In this document: positions 35,306-48,600 of the stretch, piece after piece | How positions within the stretch are numbered: position 1 is the stretch's first letter | Layout: each line of letters begins with the position of its first letter | Source of the DNA: Warburgia ugandensis | Lineage: Eukaryota; Streptophyta; Magnoliopsida; Canellales; Canellaceae | Direction: 5' to 3' | DNA: 64,000 nt | NCBI GenBank assembly: GCA_035236585.1 | Contig: CP141130.1 | Span: 33,243,501 to 33,307,500 of the forward strand | Position numbers and translations under genes: made by a program | Notes under the pieces: generated by a model | The model's input: only the letters and a program-made list of their open reading frames with translations | What the model was told of the DNA's origin: nothing | Database searches by the model: none

Positions 35306-36530
35306 AAGAGCTAGCTTAAATCTTTGATTTTCCCACTTGAATTCCATGTTCTCTACCATCTTTTTCCCTTAGCTTTGGGCTGTTTTTCCATAGTTAGTTC
35401 ACCCACTTAACTTTATTTTATCTTGAATTACATTCTAGATTTTCTTTGCATTTAATCATAATTTAGTTTGTGAGCTTTAGATTGCAATTTTGTTATAGTT
35501 TAGATTAGATTTTATGCTTAGGAGTTGGATGCAATATCTAGCTTTTGATCCTATATTATGTGCTGGATTTGTGTTGTGATTTGGAGGTGATTAAATAAAG
35601 TGCATTGAGGTTTCTTGTTATGGAATGTTTCTTTTATCAAAGTATTTTATAGCTGGTTTGTTTTCATGCATAGAAGTTCTTGTTTCAATAGCTTTTCAAT
35701 GTGATATTTGTTGAATGTTCTTAAGTACCAAAATAGGGAAATTATTTTCCCCTTAATTTTATGCTTTAGTTCCAACCATCTAAACATTGATTTTTCTTGA
35801 ATCCTTAGGCAACCATTTAAATTTCTTGTTGTGTATTAGATTCTCTAGTTATTTGGCATGTTAGTTTCCTATTAAATCATGAAAAATAGTCATCTTTTGG
35901 GCCATAGAACCATGCGCATAGTCCATGGACCATGCGCTTGGTACTAGACCACTTGCCTATTTGATTCTTGGTTAACTTAGCTATTAAATGTTGTGCTACA
36001 GTACTTAAATTAGTTGTTTCCAAGTTATGTTAGGATTACAAAGTTTCCTTTCTAATTTTGGTTAGCTTTAGTTAGGAAAGTTCTAACTTAGGAAAGTTTT
36101 TCTTTTGTGTAGTTTCCTTAAATTTAATTTTCAGGTTTGAATCTTTCTAATTCTTTGTAGTTTCTATAGTTTTTTGCTTGTTAATTAGTTAAGTTTCCAA
36201 TTCCATTAGCTTAGTTTAGCTTTGGTAAATTTCCTTTACTTTTAATTCTTGATTAGGAAAGTTTCAATTTTTTGTAAATTTCCTTAAGTTAGTTGTTTAT
36301 TGTGATTCATTTTAAGTTACTAGAGTTTCTTAGGTGATTTTCCATTTTGAATGCTTTAATATCTTAATTTAATCCAAACCCTTTCTCTTTTGATTAAAGC
36401 TAATTAATTTGAATAAGATCCCATCCATTGCAAATCTATGAGCTTCCTCATGGGATAGACCTTGCCCATGTGAGAATAGTGCAACTAATTTGTGCGCTTG
36501 TGGGTTAACTTTAAAATCACAATAAGTTTT

Positions 36531-36548
36531 TGACATCACTGTCAGGGA
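36531..36548 (+). promoter_or_regulatory. primer-binding site of element C, copy 2
   Basis: TGACATCACTGTCAGGGA, a decayed version of the Athila-type site, aligned with 13407-13424. Confidence 0.65.
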
Positions 36549-37177
36549 GTCACAATGGATTTATGGTTGGATCCTTATTTAAATTGTTTACCTTTAGTGT
36601 TAATTTTTAGTTACATAGGTTAGGATTTTGCATCATAATTACTTATTTGTTAATTCCTAGCAAAATTAATCCATCTTACTTGTTTTGTGCAAGGAGAACT
36701 TGGTGAAGGAGTGGCCTCATCAACTTAGTATTTACTTATTTTCTTAGATTAGGGTCTTACTTTTCTTTGAGTGAAACTTGTAGTGAGGCCACTTGCAATT
36801 CAATTTCAATTTTAAATTGGTTGTATTAAAACAAGCAAGTGTGTGGTATGGAGGGCCTCACTTGTTCTTCGTTAGAAACTCTACTGTAAGAATCATTGGC
36901 CTCAATTGTTCTTCATCAGAAACCCTACTGTAGGAATCCTTCACTTTGATTTACTTTTCCTAGTTTAGGTTCCATTTAGTGTCATTTGAATTTGGTTGGT
37001 AGAATAATTCACATAGTTTTAGGATCATCCATCTTAATTGTTGCATCTTTAATTAGGGTTGTTGCATCACAGAGCACTTTTCTAACCTTTGATTGGATAG
37101 CATATAGGTTACATTAGTTTCTTGCTCCCTATACTTGCATTGCACGCTTATTTCTTTGTGGTGGATGAAACTTAAGT

Positions 37178-37575
37178 TTAGTAAGGGCCCATAGGAACCC
37201 TCATAAGATAAGGACTGAGTTTCATCACCACCTTGTTGGCTAACCTAAGAATCAATCAACATCCTTGTATGTCGCAATCCTAACTCTTGAACGTTAATTA
37301 AAATCAACTAAAAAGAGACTTATGGTATTGAGCTCATAGGACCCTTTTAGAAGGACACAATCAATTGTCACTCTAGTGGCTTTAGAGCATTATGGTTGTA
37401 GTAGGTGTCTTAAAATCTAAGTGATTTTTCCACACCTTCTATTGACATTAGTAGAGGTCTAAACGACTCCTAACATGAGGATTGTATTAACCACTTTCAA
37501 GTAGAACCTAATTGGTAAGAAATGGTCAAGCCTAGACAAAAGGAGGAGCTATCTAGATTTAGGTCTAAAAGCTAC
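37178..37575 (+). repeat. shared module in the leader of element C, copy 2
   Basis: Same blocks as 18850-19245 (AGTAAGGGCCCATAGGAACC, TTGTCACTCTAGTGGCTT, ACATGAGGATTGTATTAACC), in leader position upstream of the element D insertion. Confidence 0.75.
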
Positions 37576-37790
37576 TACCCTAAACATTATCAAATATCTT
37601 CAATTCAGCTAGTTAATGAACCATTAAATATTGATTGGTTGTTCATCATTTAGAGTTAGGAGACATTTAGTTAGGTTGCATCATATAGTTAGGGTTTTCT
37701 AAATAAATAAACAAATAGCCCATTAATTGTATATAGTGATATATTTCGTTCTATACAAAGTTGAGAACAAAGGCTTATTAAGAAGGGGAT

Positions 37791-40700
37791 TGTAATTACC
37801 CTCAAATTTGGGTCAATTTTTGTGTATTATATTATATATTAATTGAATTAAAAAATCAAGAATTGAATTCCATGAAAACTCGAGCTTCATGAAAGTGAAA
37901 TCCCTAAAACATAGATTTTGGACTTAGAACTATCAAAATTGGGATGTACCTGTTAATACGATTACAATGACACTAATTTTATGTGAAATTGAGATTGGGA
38001 ATGAAAAGTCCAAAAGTTTTACTAAATTAGAGGGGGGAAAAATTGATAACGACGCCACTATTTGTCGATCATGGGTTGAGATAATTGAAAATAGGACTAG
38101 ATGCACAGAAAGGGGGAAAACCCTTGCGGCTACATTATCTAACCATCCCACTATTGTTTTCCTTCTGATTACTAGTACCGGCTTGCAGCCTTATGCCACT
38201 CGACTTGCCAGCATCGGTGTGTAGCCCATCTCCCCTTCCCTCTCCTTCGAGTGTGCATAGGTTTTCTCCATTTTTGCCAGATTTAGGGTGTATGTGAGGA
38301 GGATAGCTGAAACCCTCTCCCTCCAGTCATTGGCACCGGCACACAGTCAACTAAGCTTCCTTCACTGGTGCTAATGAAGACCCAGGACAAACCTAAGATC
38401 CTTGGCACTAGAAAATCAAAGGAAACCCACATCTCCCCCCTCTACTAGTTTTGTTTAGCCTTGTTGGAAAAACACTTCTCCTCTTTTCTTCTACCTTCCA
38501 CTAGCATGAACTGGCTATGGAGTAGGCTGGTGAGCCTTGAAATCTCCCTTCCCTTTCCCTGTCAAGTTTCCTCCAGCATGCAGGCTTGGCACACTAGTGC
38601 TCACAAATCGGCCATGATGGCTCCGATCTTTCTGCTCCTCCCCTATTCTATCTTCCCTGTCAAGAACCTACGATGACTGTACCAATAGCATTGTTAGTCA
38701 TCATGTTTTCACTCCACTATTTTCTTCTTTGGCGAGTTGGGGTTGAGTTAACTCTCCAAGTCAACTTGCTCTCGACTCATTTTGGGGAACTGAGTTGACT
38801 ACGTGGACCCTATTAACCCCTTGAACTTCAATCCTCTATTCTGGCCAATCCTAGAATCATATCAGAGATCCAAGATAACCCTTGTGATCCATGCAATGCG
38901 AGGAACAATATTCATCTTCCCATTCATTTATCGGGGAAGATCTAGCCATTGATTTTGATCAGACTTGAGATCATCTAATCTATGATTATTTGGCCTTATT
39001 TAAGATCTAGATAGTCCATTGTGATCCTCATGATGTGTAGATCAAGATTCATATGAGATATCTTAGATCTAAAGCATTTTTTAAATGACTTAGTAGATCT
39101 TGATCAATAGCTGAGATGAACTAAGGATTCAGGTATGAAATTAGATCCAATTCGATGATCTATATCATTTAATTATTTTTTTAGAATTAATTGATTAAAA
39201 TTATTGATTTATTATCTGATCTGGGATGATCAAGTGGAGAAATGTCATCAGATTGGTATGGATATCTTTGATCGGGCACATTTGAGGCAATTAGTTGATG
39301 GTCCAGCCATGCAGGCAGCTAGATGTCCTTCAGACTAACTTCTATAGGGTAAGATTACCATCCTATTCATTTGATTTGGTTTTTTTGGTGGTAATTAGAT
39401 AAGAGTATGCATGAATTGCATGTAATAGTGCTTGATTGATTAATAAAATGATAAATTATCTGAGATTGATATGATTTGAGCATGATAGCTCTGAAATATT
39501 TAATGACATAATTAAGAAGAGGAATTAGATGGTTATTAGTGGGCTCAATTCAGTGTGATTTGAATTGTTAACCAGCTGGGGTGGGCCCCACCTTGAGATT
39601 CCATGGTTATGAACTATTGATTGTATAGAACACGATATATTGAGATACAAAAATATAATATTATTTTATAATTAAGAACCCAACTTAGATAAAATGGAAG
39701 TGTGACTTGGATATGATGTGTATCCAGGTGGTGGGACTGGAGCAAACTGATTTAGTGTGGAGTATGACTGATTTGAGAGGTACAGAAGAGTGGTTCTTTG
39801 TCTAAGTGACTGCATTTAGTATTCTTCTGATTTTATAAATCATGATTGTTCACTAGATGGCTTCCTTTACATTTACATTTTGATGCATAGATATGTATGC
39901 CAACCCCAAGATTTCCCTGAGATTATCATTCAGCATGTGTTGTCGATGCTTATACTATCTTTCTATTTTACATGATTCATGCACTGTTCTTGATACATTA
40001 TATACTTCATCGATTGGATTATTTGAGGATGTTATATGTGGATTTTCAATGCATGGTTTTGTATCTTGTTGCAATTTTATGACAGGTATTTCTGCTCAAT
40101 GGATGTTATGCTAAGAGGGTCATAGGGTTGGCCACTCACCCTTTGAGTATATGGGATATGGATGATAGACACCCGCCCTGATATTGGGATAACTGCATGT
40201 GATTGTAGTAATCATAAGTAGGCCACCCATGTCATTCGACTGACTCTCATGACTCGGCAGACTGTAGTCTCACGTTCTTGTGTCGATGGTGAGCGATAGT
40301 GGTTGATACCCCAGAGTGGTTGCCACTGTAGCATAGTGATCCATGCACTTATTATGTGTGCACATGTAGTTATAGACACACCTGGGTGATTATATCCTGA
40401 TGTTCCCATAGTGTGACGATGCACCCCGAGGGTGAAGCCTATGTGGGTGGGCTTATGGGCTAGGTGAGCTACAGGTGAGGATCCCAGGGGGTTGCTATGA
40501 GTACTCATTACTAGATATGAGTATTGTGTACTGGACTATATTTGGCTCTACTAGTTTCATAAACACACATAATTCATGTTACGCATGCCATGGTATTTGG
40601 TTTATCATACTTCTATATTTTATGCACAAAATTATATCCTCATTGGTTATTGTATTTGATTCAAACTTCTTATTATTCATGCATCATTTCATTCTTGATA

Positions 40701-41470
40701 TTTGATGATTTAGCTTCTTATATGAATGTTTCACATTCATGTGCTTTATCATAAACCCTAATCTTTATATGCCACATTACCTATTCTTTATTTGATATTA
40801 AATGTGGTCACCTACACAAGCATAGCTTGCTGAGGCATTGTGATGATTTTGAAATGCCTCAAATATAGAGAGATGCAATAGATATGACATGTTAACAAAG
40901 CTGGCAAGGGAGGTAGCGGCCTTTCGCAATGTATAGGGGAAATTTCAAAAATGATAAGGTTTGTTCACAACGTTACCACGATTATTATTTATGGTATGTA
41001 TATGTTCATAAGTTACCTTATGATTTGAATGTATAGATGTACCCACATTGGATGTGAAGGCTGTGCATGGATAGACCCCGAAAAATATTGTTGTTCTATT
41101 TTATTTTTCACTTTACTATTGAGGTTATGGCTTTATCAAGATTTGTAATTGATTCAGATGGATGTGCATGGAGACTGAGTCTCCTAGGTGTTGTGTTATG
41201 TTTATTGTATTTATCAAGTACTATTTCATGCGTTATATGTGATGGTCTAAAATATAGAGGTGACTCTGTCAGATTTTTGGTAGAAGTGGGAATGTCATTT
41301 CACCATTAAATCTGTGATTTTGTAGTTGCATGACTCTCGTGGTTTTGAAATGAATTTGTTTATTTCAAGTTTTTGTTTTTAGTTGATTTTAAAATCAAAG
41401 TCTTTAAAATAGGGATCCTGAATTTTTAAAAATTGGCATCATATTGTTATGTAAAACCTAGGGTGTCACA
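37791..41470 (+). repeat. 5' LTR of element D
   Basis: TGTAATTACCCTCAAATTTG to CCTAGGGTGTCACA, 3680 bp. It is distantly related to LTR A, with a shared GTTGGCCAC.C.CCTTTGAG-like block near 40122. The stem-loop is at 40831-40861. Frames inside it (37967-38224, 38461-38676, 39893-40114 and others) are not conserved in the partner LTR. Confidence 0.9.
40831..40861 (+). other. conserved LTR stem-loop, copy in D 5' LTR
   Basis: TGAGGCATT pairs with AATGCCTCA. Compared with family A (TGAGATATT/AATATCTCA), both sides of two pairs have changed. Confidence 0.75.
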
Positions 41471-41473
41471 GTT

Positions 41474-41485
41474 TGGTGTCAAAGC
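41474..41485 (+). promoter_or_regulatory. primer-binding site of element D
   Basis: TGGTGTCAAAGC is three bases after the LTR end and differs at two positions from the common tRNA-iMet site TGGTATCAGAGC. Confidence 0.8.
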
Positions 41486-42600
41486 CCAATTTACTCCATC
41501 ACAGTTACTCCAACAAATCCAAAAGTCACATACAGTTCATTGAGTGAGGTGTCTTCTTAAACATGAGTTATAGAGAGAACTCATATGGGGGTTATTGATG
41601 ATTGTAAAATAAATGCCGCCACGAAGGTTGGAAGGCTTTCTTTAGAAAAGAGAAGACTTTAGTCCTTGTACAAGTAGAAGGAAATGCACTTTTAGGGAAA
41701 GTGTATGTTTCTTATAGTATGGAATTTAAATTGAAAGTATAAATTAGTAATTTGTAGTAAGAACTTTATTATATGATAGAAGATCTATTGATGGAGATTA
41801 CTTTTGAGAGTTCAAGTTCTATTTTGGACGGTATGTATAAACATCTGAAAAGGCATAATGACTATTATATGATATAGTGAGATAATAATGAAAAAGGATT
41901 AGGAATGATAACAATCAAAGAGAACATGGGGAAATTCAAAGAATTATAGTGCTAGTTAAATTGTGGTCAAATGAATTAATGAACAAAATTATAGTATGGA
42001 AAAAATAATTGAAAGTTTGATAGAATAAGATTTCAAATATTCTATGGGTGAAATATTTGATTATGAGATGAAAACTAATGAGTTTTTGTATATACATAAA
42101 TACTGATATCCAGTCATCAGTGAGAAGTGAGTGCTTATTAATTCTTTTTAGAATTTTATTTATGATTTGGAAATGCAAAATACTTAGAGATATAACAACT
42201 ACTTTACAATAATAGTTAGTAGCAATGACGTAAATCAATTGGTGAGTAAGGAATGGTATTAAACAATCTCCTAGTTAGTGGAAAGGATGGTAGAAAGGTT
42301 AATTTGGATACCATACTATATACGAGTATTTGATAAGATTGTTTATGTGATTTTAAATCAAAAGCATATATCATATGATGTGAATCAAGTAGAGAGAGAT
42401 ACTGATTGAAGTAAATATGGAGAAAAGATTTTGTTGTGAGAATAAGGTGAGATGAAAATGATTATAACTGATTCACATTAAACACCAAAAGTGATGATAA
42501 TGTGGTTTCCAATAATTAGGGAAGTTTATTATGAAGATCAATTTCATTGAGTGTGAGATTTCTGGCATAGTAATTAATCTTGATAGATTGACCATGAAAT
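41486..42600 (+). other. decayed gag leader of element D
   Basis: This is the position of the leader and N-terminal gag. No readable conserved block is seen through stops and AT-rich drift. Confidence 0.4.
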
Positions 42601-42789
42601 AAATCATTAGTTAAAGGAAATCTAAGAATAAAGATGAGGACACCAAAAATATAATTACGAGGATTCTAATGATAGACGTTTAAGAGGACGTGTTCTTCCA
42701 TTACTAAGACTTTTATCTAGAAGGCTCTTAAGAAGGCCTGTCATGATCAGTATCCTTGCCTTATGAGCAACTGGTGATACAAAGAGAGT

Positions 42790-43302
42790 ATGCCACTTCA
42801 GAGTAAAGAAATTAGATGGTTCAATGGTATTGAACCTATTTATACAGTTGAGGATATTTGCCCTAACTCTATCATGAGTAAGGAGGCTACAGATAGATTT
42901 GTTGATGGGTTGACACCTGAATTGAGGAAACAAATAATCTTAGAGCATTTCACATTGGTGACAAAGAGAACAAACATAGCCTCTATGTTAGAGAGGGATT
43001 CTCTTAGGACCAGGGCTGATCGTAGAGACTTGGACACAGGTAGTTCGAGTCAGCCCAGTAAGGCAAGAGACCCTTTTTTATCAATACAGTTACATAGGCC
43101 ATTGAGCCAAGAATATTTGAACGAGCAATGTTGAGATGCGGATAAGAGGTGCAATAGGCGCAAGGACAAGCATTCACTAATTATGCCCCAAAGTTGGTAT
43201 ACCACAATAACAGCGGCAATAACATTAGCAGTCATTATTATACTAGCAATTTTTTTTAGATGTTTTGGCTGTGGAGAGTCAGGATATCTCATTTGAGATT
43301 GT
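42790..43302 (+). pseudogene. gag remnant of element D with CCHC relic
   Basis: An open stretch at 42790-43134 shows the gag block KEATDRFVDGLTPELRKQI and a following ERDSLRTRADR, typical of the end of the plant Ty3/gypsy gag domain. After a frame break, 43261-43302 reads CFGCGESGYLI-stop-DCPRG. This is a zinc knuckle in which the spacing is kept, the His is replaced by Tyr and the usual Arg codon is a stop. In a live element this part packages RNA. Confidence 0.8.
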
Positions 43303-43429
43303 CCTAGAGGACAACAAACCAGACAAACTAATATTGGAGACAAGGCAAAGATGGCCCCGCATTGGTAGTGATGAGTTTCTGCATTACTTGGAGGTAAGCA
43401 TAGGCCTCAGACTAGGTTGTGGAAAGTAC

Positions 43430-44770
43430 TCTCTTGATTGCTGATAGACATGCCAGGATCCTCATTAATCTAGAATCCAGTCATTCTTGTATTTTTTGTA
43501 TTGGCACCTTGATGAATATGCATGTGTATGTATGATAGTCTCTGGGTTGGATGTTATGACACTAATGAAGAGAGTTCTTGAAATTTGTAAGTACTCCTAG
43601 GGGGTAGTGGTGGAGATAATGAGTGAAAGGATGGATATTGATCTCATCCTACTCGATATGATAATTATCATATCATCCTTGAGATGGATTCTACTTATTG
43701 GTGGATAGTTGATTGTTGTGAAAAACACTTTTAGTACACCTGGATAGCTATTGACCTCACTCTTGAGTAGGAAGGGGCATCATTGAGGTTTATGATGGTG
43801 GATGATAGAGAGCAGCCATAGATTGAGAACATAAACAGTGTGTGAGAATTCTCAATCTTTCTTGAGGAAGTTTCAGGATGTTTTGCTGCGGGAGATTGCT
43901 GTTGATATTGATTTGGCATCAGACACAGTGCCATTTTCTAAGGTTCCATATAGGATGGCCCCATCTGAGCTCAAAGGATTCTAGTTATGGGAGTTAACTG
44001 ATGAGGATTTATTAGACTTGGTGGGTCATCATATGGTGCATTAGTCCTCTTCATGATAAGAGAGATAGATCCTTATTGCTATACATGAATTATCGCTTGT
44101 TTGATAGCACCACAAAGGAGAACCGATATCCACTATCATGTATTAATGATCCATTTGATGAATTCTGGATGGTGCATGTTATTTTTGGAGATTGATTTGA
44201 GATCTAATTATCACTAGTAGAGGATTGTGGAGTAAGGTGTCTTTAAGATGATTTTTAAAACTAGTTATGATTACTATAAGTTCTGGGTGATACTAATTGT
44301 CGGAACTAATTCACTAATAGTATTTATGGATATGATGGGCTCAATTTTCCAATGCCATTTGGATCAAGTAGAAGGCACTCTGGTGGGATCCTCATGGACA
44401 GAAAAAGATTGTAGTTAGTTTGATAATGATCGAGTGACATTGCTTCTTCGGTGAGTCATGATTGCATTAGTGGATGATGTTCTTATATACTCCATGGCAT
44501 GTCAAAGCATAAGAAATCCTTGTACATTATTTTGAGTATCTTAAAGATGTATCTCTTGTTATGAATTTATATAATTTTTATAAGTTATGATCGAAGAAGG
44601 TGAATTTCCTTGACCAGGATACCTCTAGTGACAAAGAGGCAGTTCATTGAGACTGCGATGGGCTAGGATTAGACCAAATTGGTGTCTAAGGTTGATAGTT
44701 TCCTTAATCTAGTGGATTGCTACCACTAGGTTATTGAGTTCTCCAACATAGCAGTGATATGGATGTTGTT
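43430..44770 (+). pseudogene. protease and reverse transcriptase remnant of element D
   Basis: The blocks in order are a protease-like ARILINLESSHSCIF (active-site DSGAS lost) near 43450; a KFQDVLLREI...VPFSKVPYRMAPSELK linker near 43865-43980; RT start GASVLFMIRERDRSLLLYMNYR near 44036-44100 with a Y-P-L..INDPFDE run after it; KTSYDYYKFW...VFMDMMGSIFQCHLDQ at about 44250-44375; and the catalytic loop as LVDDVLIYS near 44468-44492. A thumb-like VDSFLNLVDCYH ends it near 44720. In the ancestor the RT copied element RNA into DNA in virus-like particles. Many stops and frameshifts make it inactive, and RNase H and integrase are absent. Confidence 0.88.
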
Positions 44771-45030
44771 TTTATATTACATATATAAACTTGATTTCTC
44801 ACTAGATGAGAGGTATGATAGTGATGTATGATTTGTACAAAATCATTTATCTTATGTGTAATTATAATTTGATTTATGACCTATACTTGTGAGTAGCTGA
44901 TGAGGGCAGCTTAAGAGGGTGACCAATGAGGGCTGGTGCAAGAGGCACTGACAAGCTTGTAGGTGGTGAGATTCTAGGTGGTAGGCTTTTAGGTGCTCAT
45001 AGTATGATCGTGTTGTAGATTGGTTTTGAT

Positions 45031-45310
45031 TTGCATACATTGGCTATTGGTGAGCTAATATGTTATGGTTTTGATCAGTCTAAATTGCTTGTTGATGAGT
45101 TAATATGCTCTAGTTTTGATTGGCATAGATTGCCTATTGAGGAGCAGATATGCTTTGGTTTTGATTGGCATAGATTGCTTATTAGTAAGGAAATATGCTC
45201 TAGTTTTAATTGGCATAGATTGCCTATTGGTGAGTAGATATGCTCTTTTTCTTATTGGCATACATTGTCTATTAGTGAGGTAATGTGCTTTGGTATAGAT
45301 TTGGCACAGA
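45031..45310 (+). repeat. 45-bp minisatellite in element D
   Basis: About six copies of a unit such as TTTTGATTGGCATAGATTGC / CTATTGGTGAGC.GATATGCTC. The 45-bp period is a multiple of three, so it stays open at 45031-45237 as a 15-residue repeat (HRLPIGEEICSSFDW type). It lies where RNase H and integrase would be expected. A function for the encoded repeat is unlikely. Confidence 0.85.
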
Positions 45311-45672
45311 TTTGCCTATATATGAGTTGAGATGCTCTGATTTGTATTAATATGGGGATTTGACTTGTACTAAAGTTGTACATAGATAACTAACTCCTAG
45401 ATGAGAGTTTGGTTTATGCTAATTGCATTATATGTGGTTATGAAGCATTCTAATCATATTATGAATTGTCTAATTCAAGATGGTTCGACATTTAACTAGT
45501 CATATATGAGTTGGTATCTAAGGGGATGACATGATGTGAAATTATCTGTTTATTAATGTTGACTTTAGAACTATTGGCACAATTAGTATATCTTGTGAGA
45601 TGGGGATGCTTGTAAAATTGTGAAATGATAACATGGAAGAATTTCGTGGCCAAAATTCCTATGAGGGAAGAA
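45311..45672 (+). other. end of internal region of element D with polypurine tract
   Basis: Decayed sequence without recognised domain. GAGGGAAGAA at 45663-45672 is the polypurine tract directly before the 3' LTR. Confidence 0.6.
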
Positions 45673-48600
45673 TGTAATGACCCTCAATTTTGGTGTGTAT
45701 TATATTATATATTAATTGAATTAAAAATCAAGAATTGAATTCCATGAAAAATTGAACTTCATGAAAGTGAACTCCCTGAAAACTCAGAATTTGGACTTAA
45801 AACTATCAAAATTAGAATGTACCTGTTGATATGACAACACTAATTTTGCAAGAAACAGAGATCGGGGCTAAAAAGTCCATAAGTTTTACTAAATCAGAGG
45901 GGGTCGAAATTGATGACCCCCCCCTGTTTGTTGGTTGTGGGCTGAGATAATTGATAATGAGACTAGATGCAGGGAAAGAGGGAAAACATTTACAACTACA
46001 CTGTCTGACCCTCCAACTATCATTTTACTTCTGATTGCTAGTACCGGCTCACGACCTCGTGTCGTTTGACTTGTCAGCACCGGTGTGTAGCACATCTCCC
46101 CTTCCCTCTCTAGTTTGCACACCCACTGGTGCAGACCATGGAGTGAAACCTTCCTCCTCATTTGTTTCCCCTCCGAGTGCCACAAGTTTTCTCTGGGAAC
46201 AAATTTTACTGAATTTGGATGCGTTTGAGGAGGATAATTAGCACCCTCACCCTCCCATTATCAGCACAAGTGACGTAGAGGAGGCCCACATCTCCCCCCT
46301 TTGCCAATATTTTCTAGCCTTACCAAAAAACCACTTCCCTCTTTTCTTCTCCCTTCCACCGGAACAGACTAGCTATGGAGCAGGCCAGCGAGCCTAGAAA
46401 TCTTCATTCCCTTTTCCCATTGGGTTTCCTCCAGCATAGCCAACTTGGCATGTCGGTGCACATAGGTCGGCCATGAAGGCTTTGATCTTTCTATTCCCCA
46501 ACCCCATGATCTATTTTCCTTGTCAGGCACCTACAATGACTATACCAATAGCACCACCAATTACCATGTTTTCCCTTTATTGTTTTCTTCTCTTGCGAGT
46601 TAGGGATAACTCACCAAGTCAACTCATTTTAGGGAGTTGAGTTGACTCAATGGGTCCTGTTAACCCCCTGACCTTCAATCCTCTATTCTAGCCAATCTAG
46701 GAAGCATATCGGAGATCTAAGATAACTCTCATGATCCTTATAATGAGAGGAACAATACCCATCTTCCCATTCATTGATCGGGGAAGATCCAACCATTGAT
46801 TTTTATTTGACTTTCAATTGAACATCAAATCATCTAATCTATGATGATCTGACCTTCTTTAAGATTTAAATAGTCCATTGTGATCCTCATGACATGTAGA
46901 TCAAGATCCATACGAGATATCTTGGATCTGAAGCATTTGTTAGATGAATTAGCCAATCTTGATCATCTACTGAGATCAATTGAGGATTCAGGTATGAAAT
47001 TGGAATCTGTTCTTTAATCCATATCATTTAGATGATTTTCTATGATTAATTGATTAGAATTATTGATTTATTATTTGATTTGGGATGATCAGGTGGAGAA
47101 ATGTCATCAATTTGGTACGGATATCTTTGATCAAGCACATTTGAGGCAATTAGTTGACAATCCTGCCATATTGGTAGGCAAATATCCTTAAGACTAACTT
47201 GTACAGGGTAAGATTACCATCCTAATCATTTGATTTGGTTGTTTTGGTAGTAATTAGATAAGAGTATGCTTGAATTACATGTAATAGTGGCAGATTGGTT
47301 AATAAAAAGATAAATTACTTGAGATTGATATGATCTGAGCATGATAGCTCTAAAATATTTAATGACATAATTAAGAAGAGGAGCCTATGGTTATTAGCAG
47401 GCCCCATTCAGTGTGATTTGAATTATTAGAGAACTAGGGTGGGGCCCACCTTAGGATTCCATGGTTATCAAACATTAGATTGTATCGAACATGATATATT
47501 GAGATAGGAAAATATAATGTTGATTTATTATTAAGAATCCAACTTAGAAAAATTGGATTCTAAGTGTGACCTAGATGTGATGCATATCTAAGTGATGGGA
47601 CTGGAGCGGATTGATTTAATGTGAAGTCTGACTAATTTGAGAGGTATAGACGAGTGGTTCTTTCTTTGAGGTAGGTGACTACATTTAATATTCTTCTAAT
47701 TTTATAAATAATGCGCGCTCACGAGACGGCTTCATTTTCATTTACAGTTTGATGCATGGATATTCATGCTAACCCTATGATTTCCCTAATATTATCATTC
47801 AGCATGTGTTGTCAATGCTTACTATATTTTTATTTGACATGATTCATGCACTATTCTTGATATATTATATGCTTCATTGATTGGATTATTTGAGGATGTT
47901 ATGCCTAGATTTTTTATGCATGGTTTCATACCTTTGTCATTATTTTATTACGAGTGTTTCTGCCTAGTGGATGCTATGCTAAGACAGTTGTCGGGTTGGC
48001 CACCCGCCCTTCGAGTATATGAGATATGGATGACAGACACACACCCTGATATTGGGAAAACTATGTGGGGTTGTGGTAATCATGGGTAGATCACCCACAC
48101 CATCCAACTGACTCCCATGCCTCGATGGACTATAGTCTCACGTTCTAGTGCCGATGATGAGCGGTAGTAGTTACCATTATAGCATAGTGATCCATGCACT
48201 TATTATGTATGCACATGTAGTTACAAACATAGGTAGGTGATTATATCCAGATGCACCCATAGTGTGAAAATGCACCCCAAGGGTGAAGCCTATGTGGGCA
48301 AGCCTATGGGCTAGGCAAGCTCCAAGTGAGGAACCTAGCAGGTTGGTATGAGTACTCATTATCCAATATGAGAGTATTGTGGTACACTCTAGGTACACAG
48401 TTAGGTTGCACGCCCTGTTATTCATGATATGCATTCATACCTTGATATAATGGATTTGACTATATTTAGCTCTACGAGCTTCATAAACACGCATTATTCA
48501 TGTTATGAATGCCATGGTATTTGGTTTATGATACTTCTACATTTTATGTGCAAAATTATATCCCCGTCGATTATTGTACTTGATTCGAACTTCTTATTAT

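Larger units (their letters stand above)
22920..36524 (+). mobile_element. LTR 2 of pol-less element C, interrupted by element B
   Basis: It begins TGATAAGTGTCTAATTTTGC and ends AAATCACAATA (from AACA) before a second primer-binding site at 36531. Without element B it is about 2.7 kb. It serves as 3' LTR of internal region 1 and 5' LTR of internal region 2, the signature of a tandem array. TATA is at 24085-24095. The open frame at 23088-23300 is not kept in the other copies. Confidence 0.85.

Noticed and set aside
45031..45237. 68-codon repeat protein, or a CRISPR-like array
   Set aside because: Direct contiguous 45-bp units without spacers in a dead plant retrotransposon: a minisatellite, neither a CRISPR array nor a supported gene.
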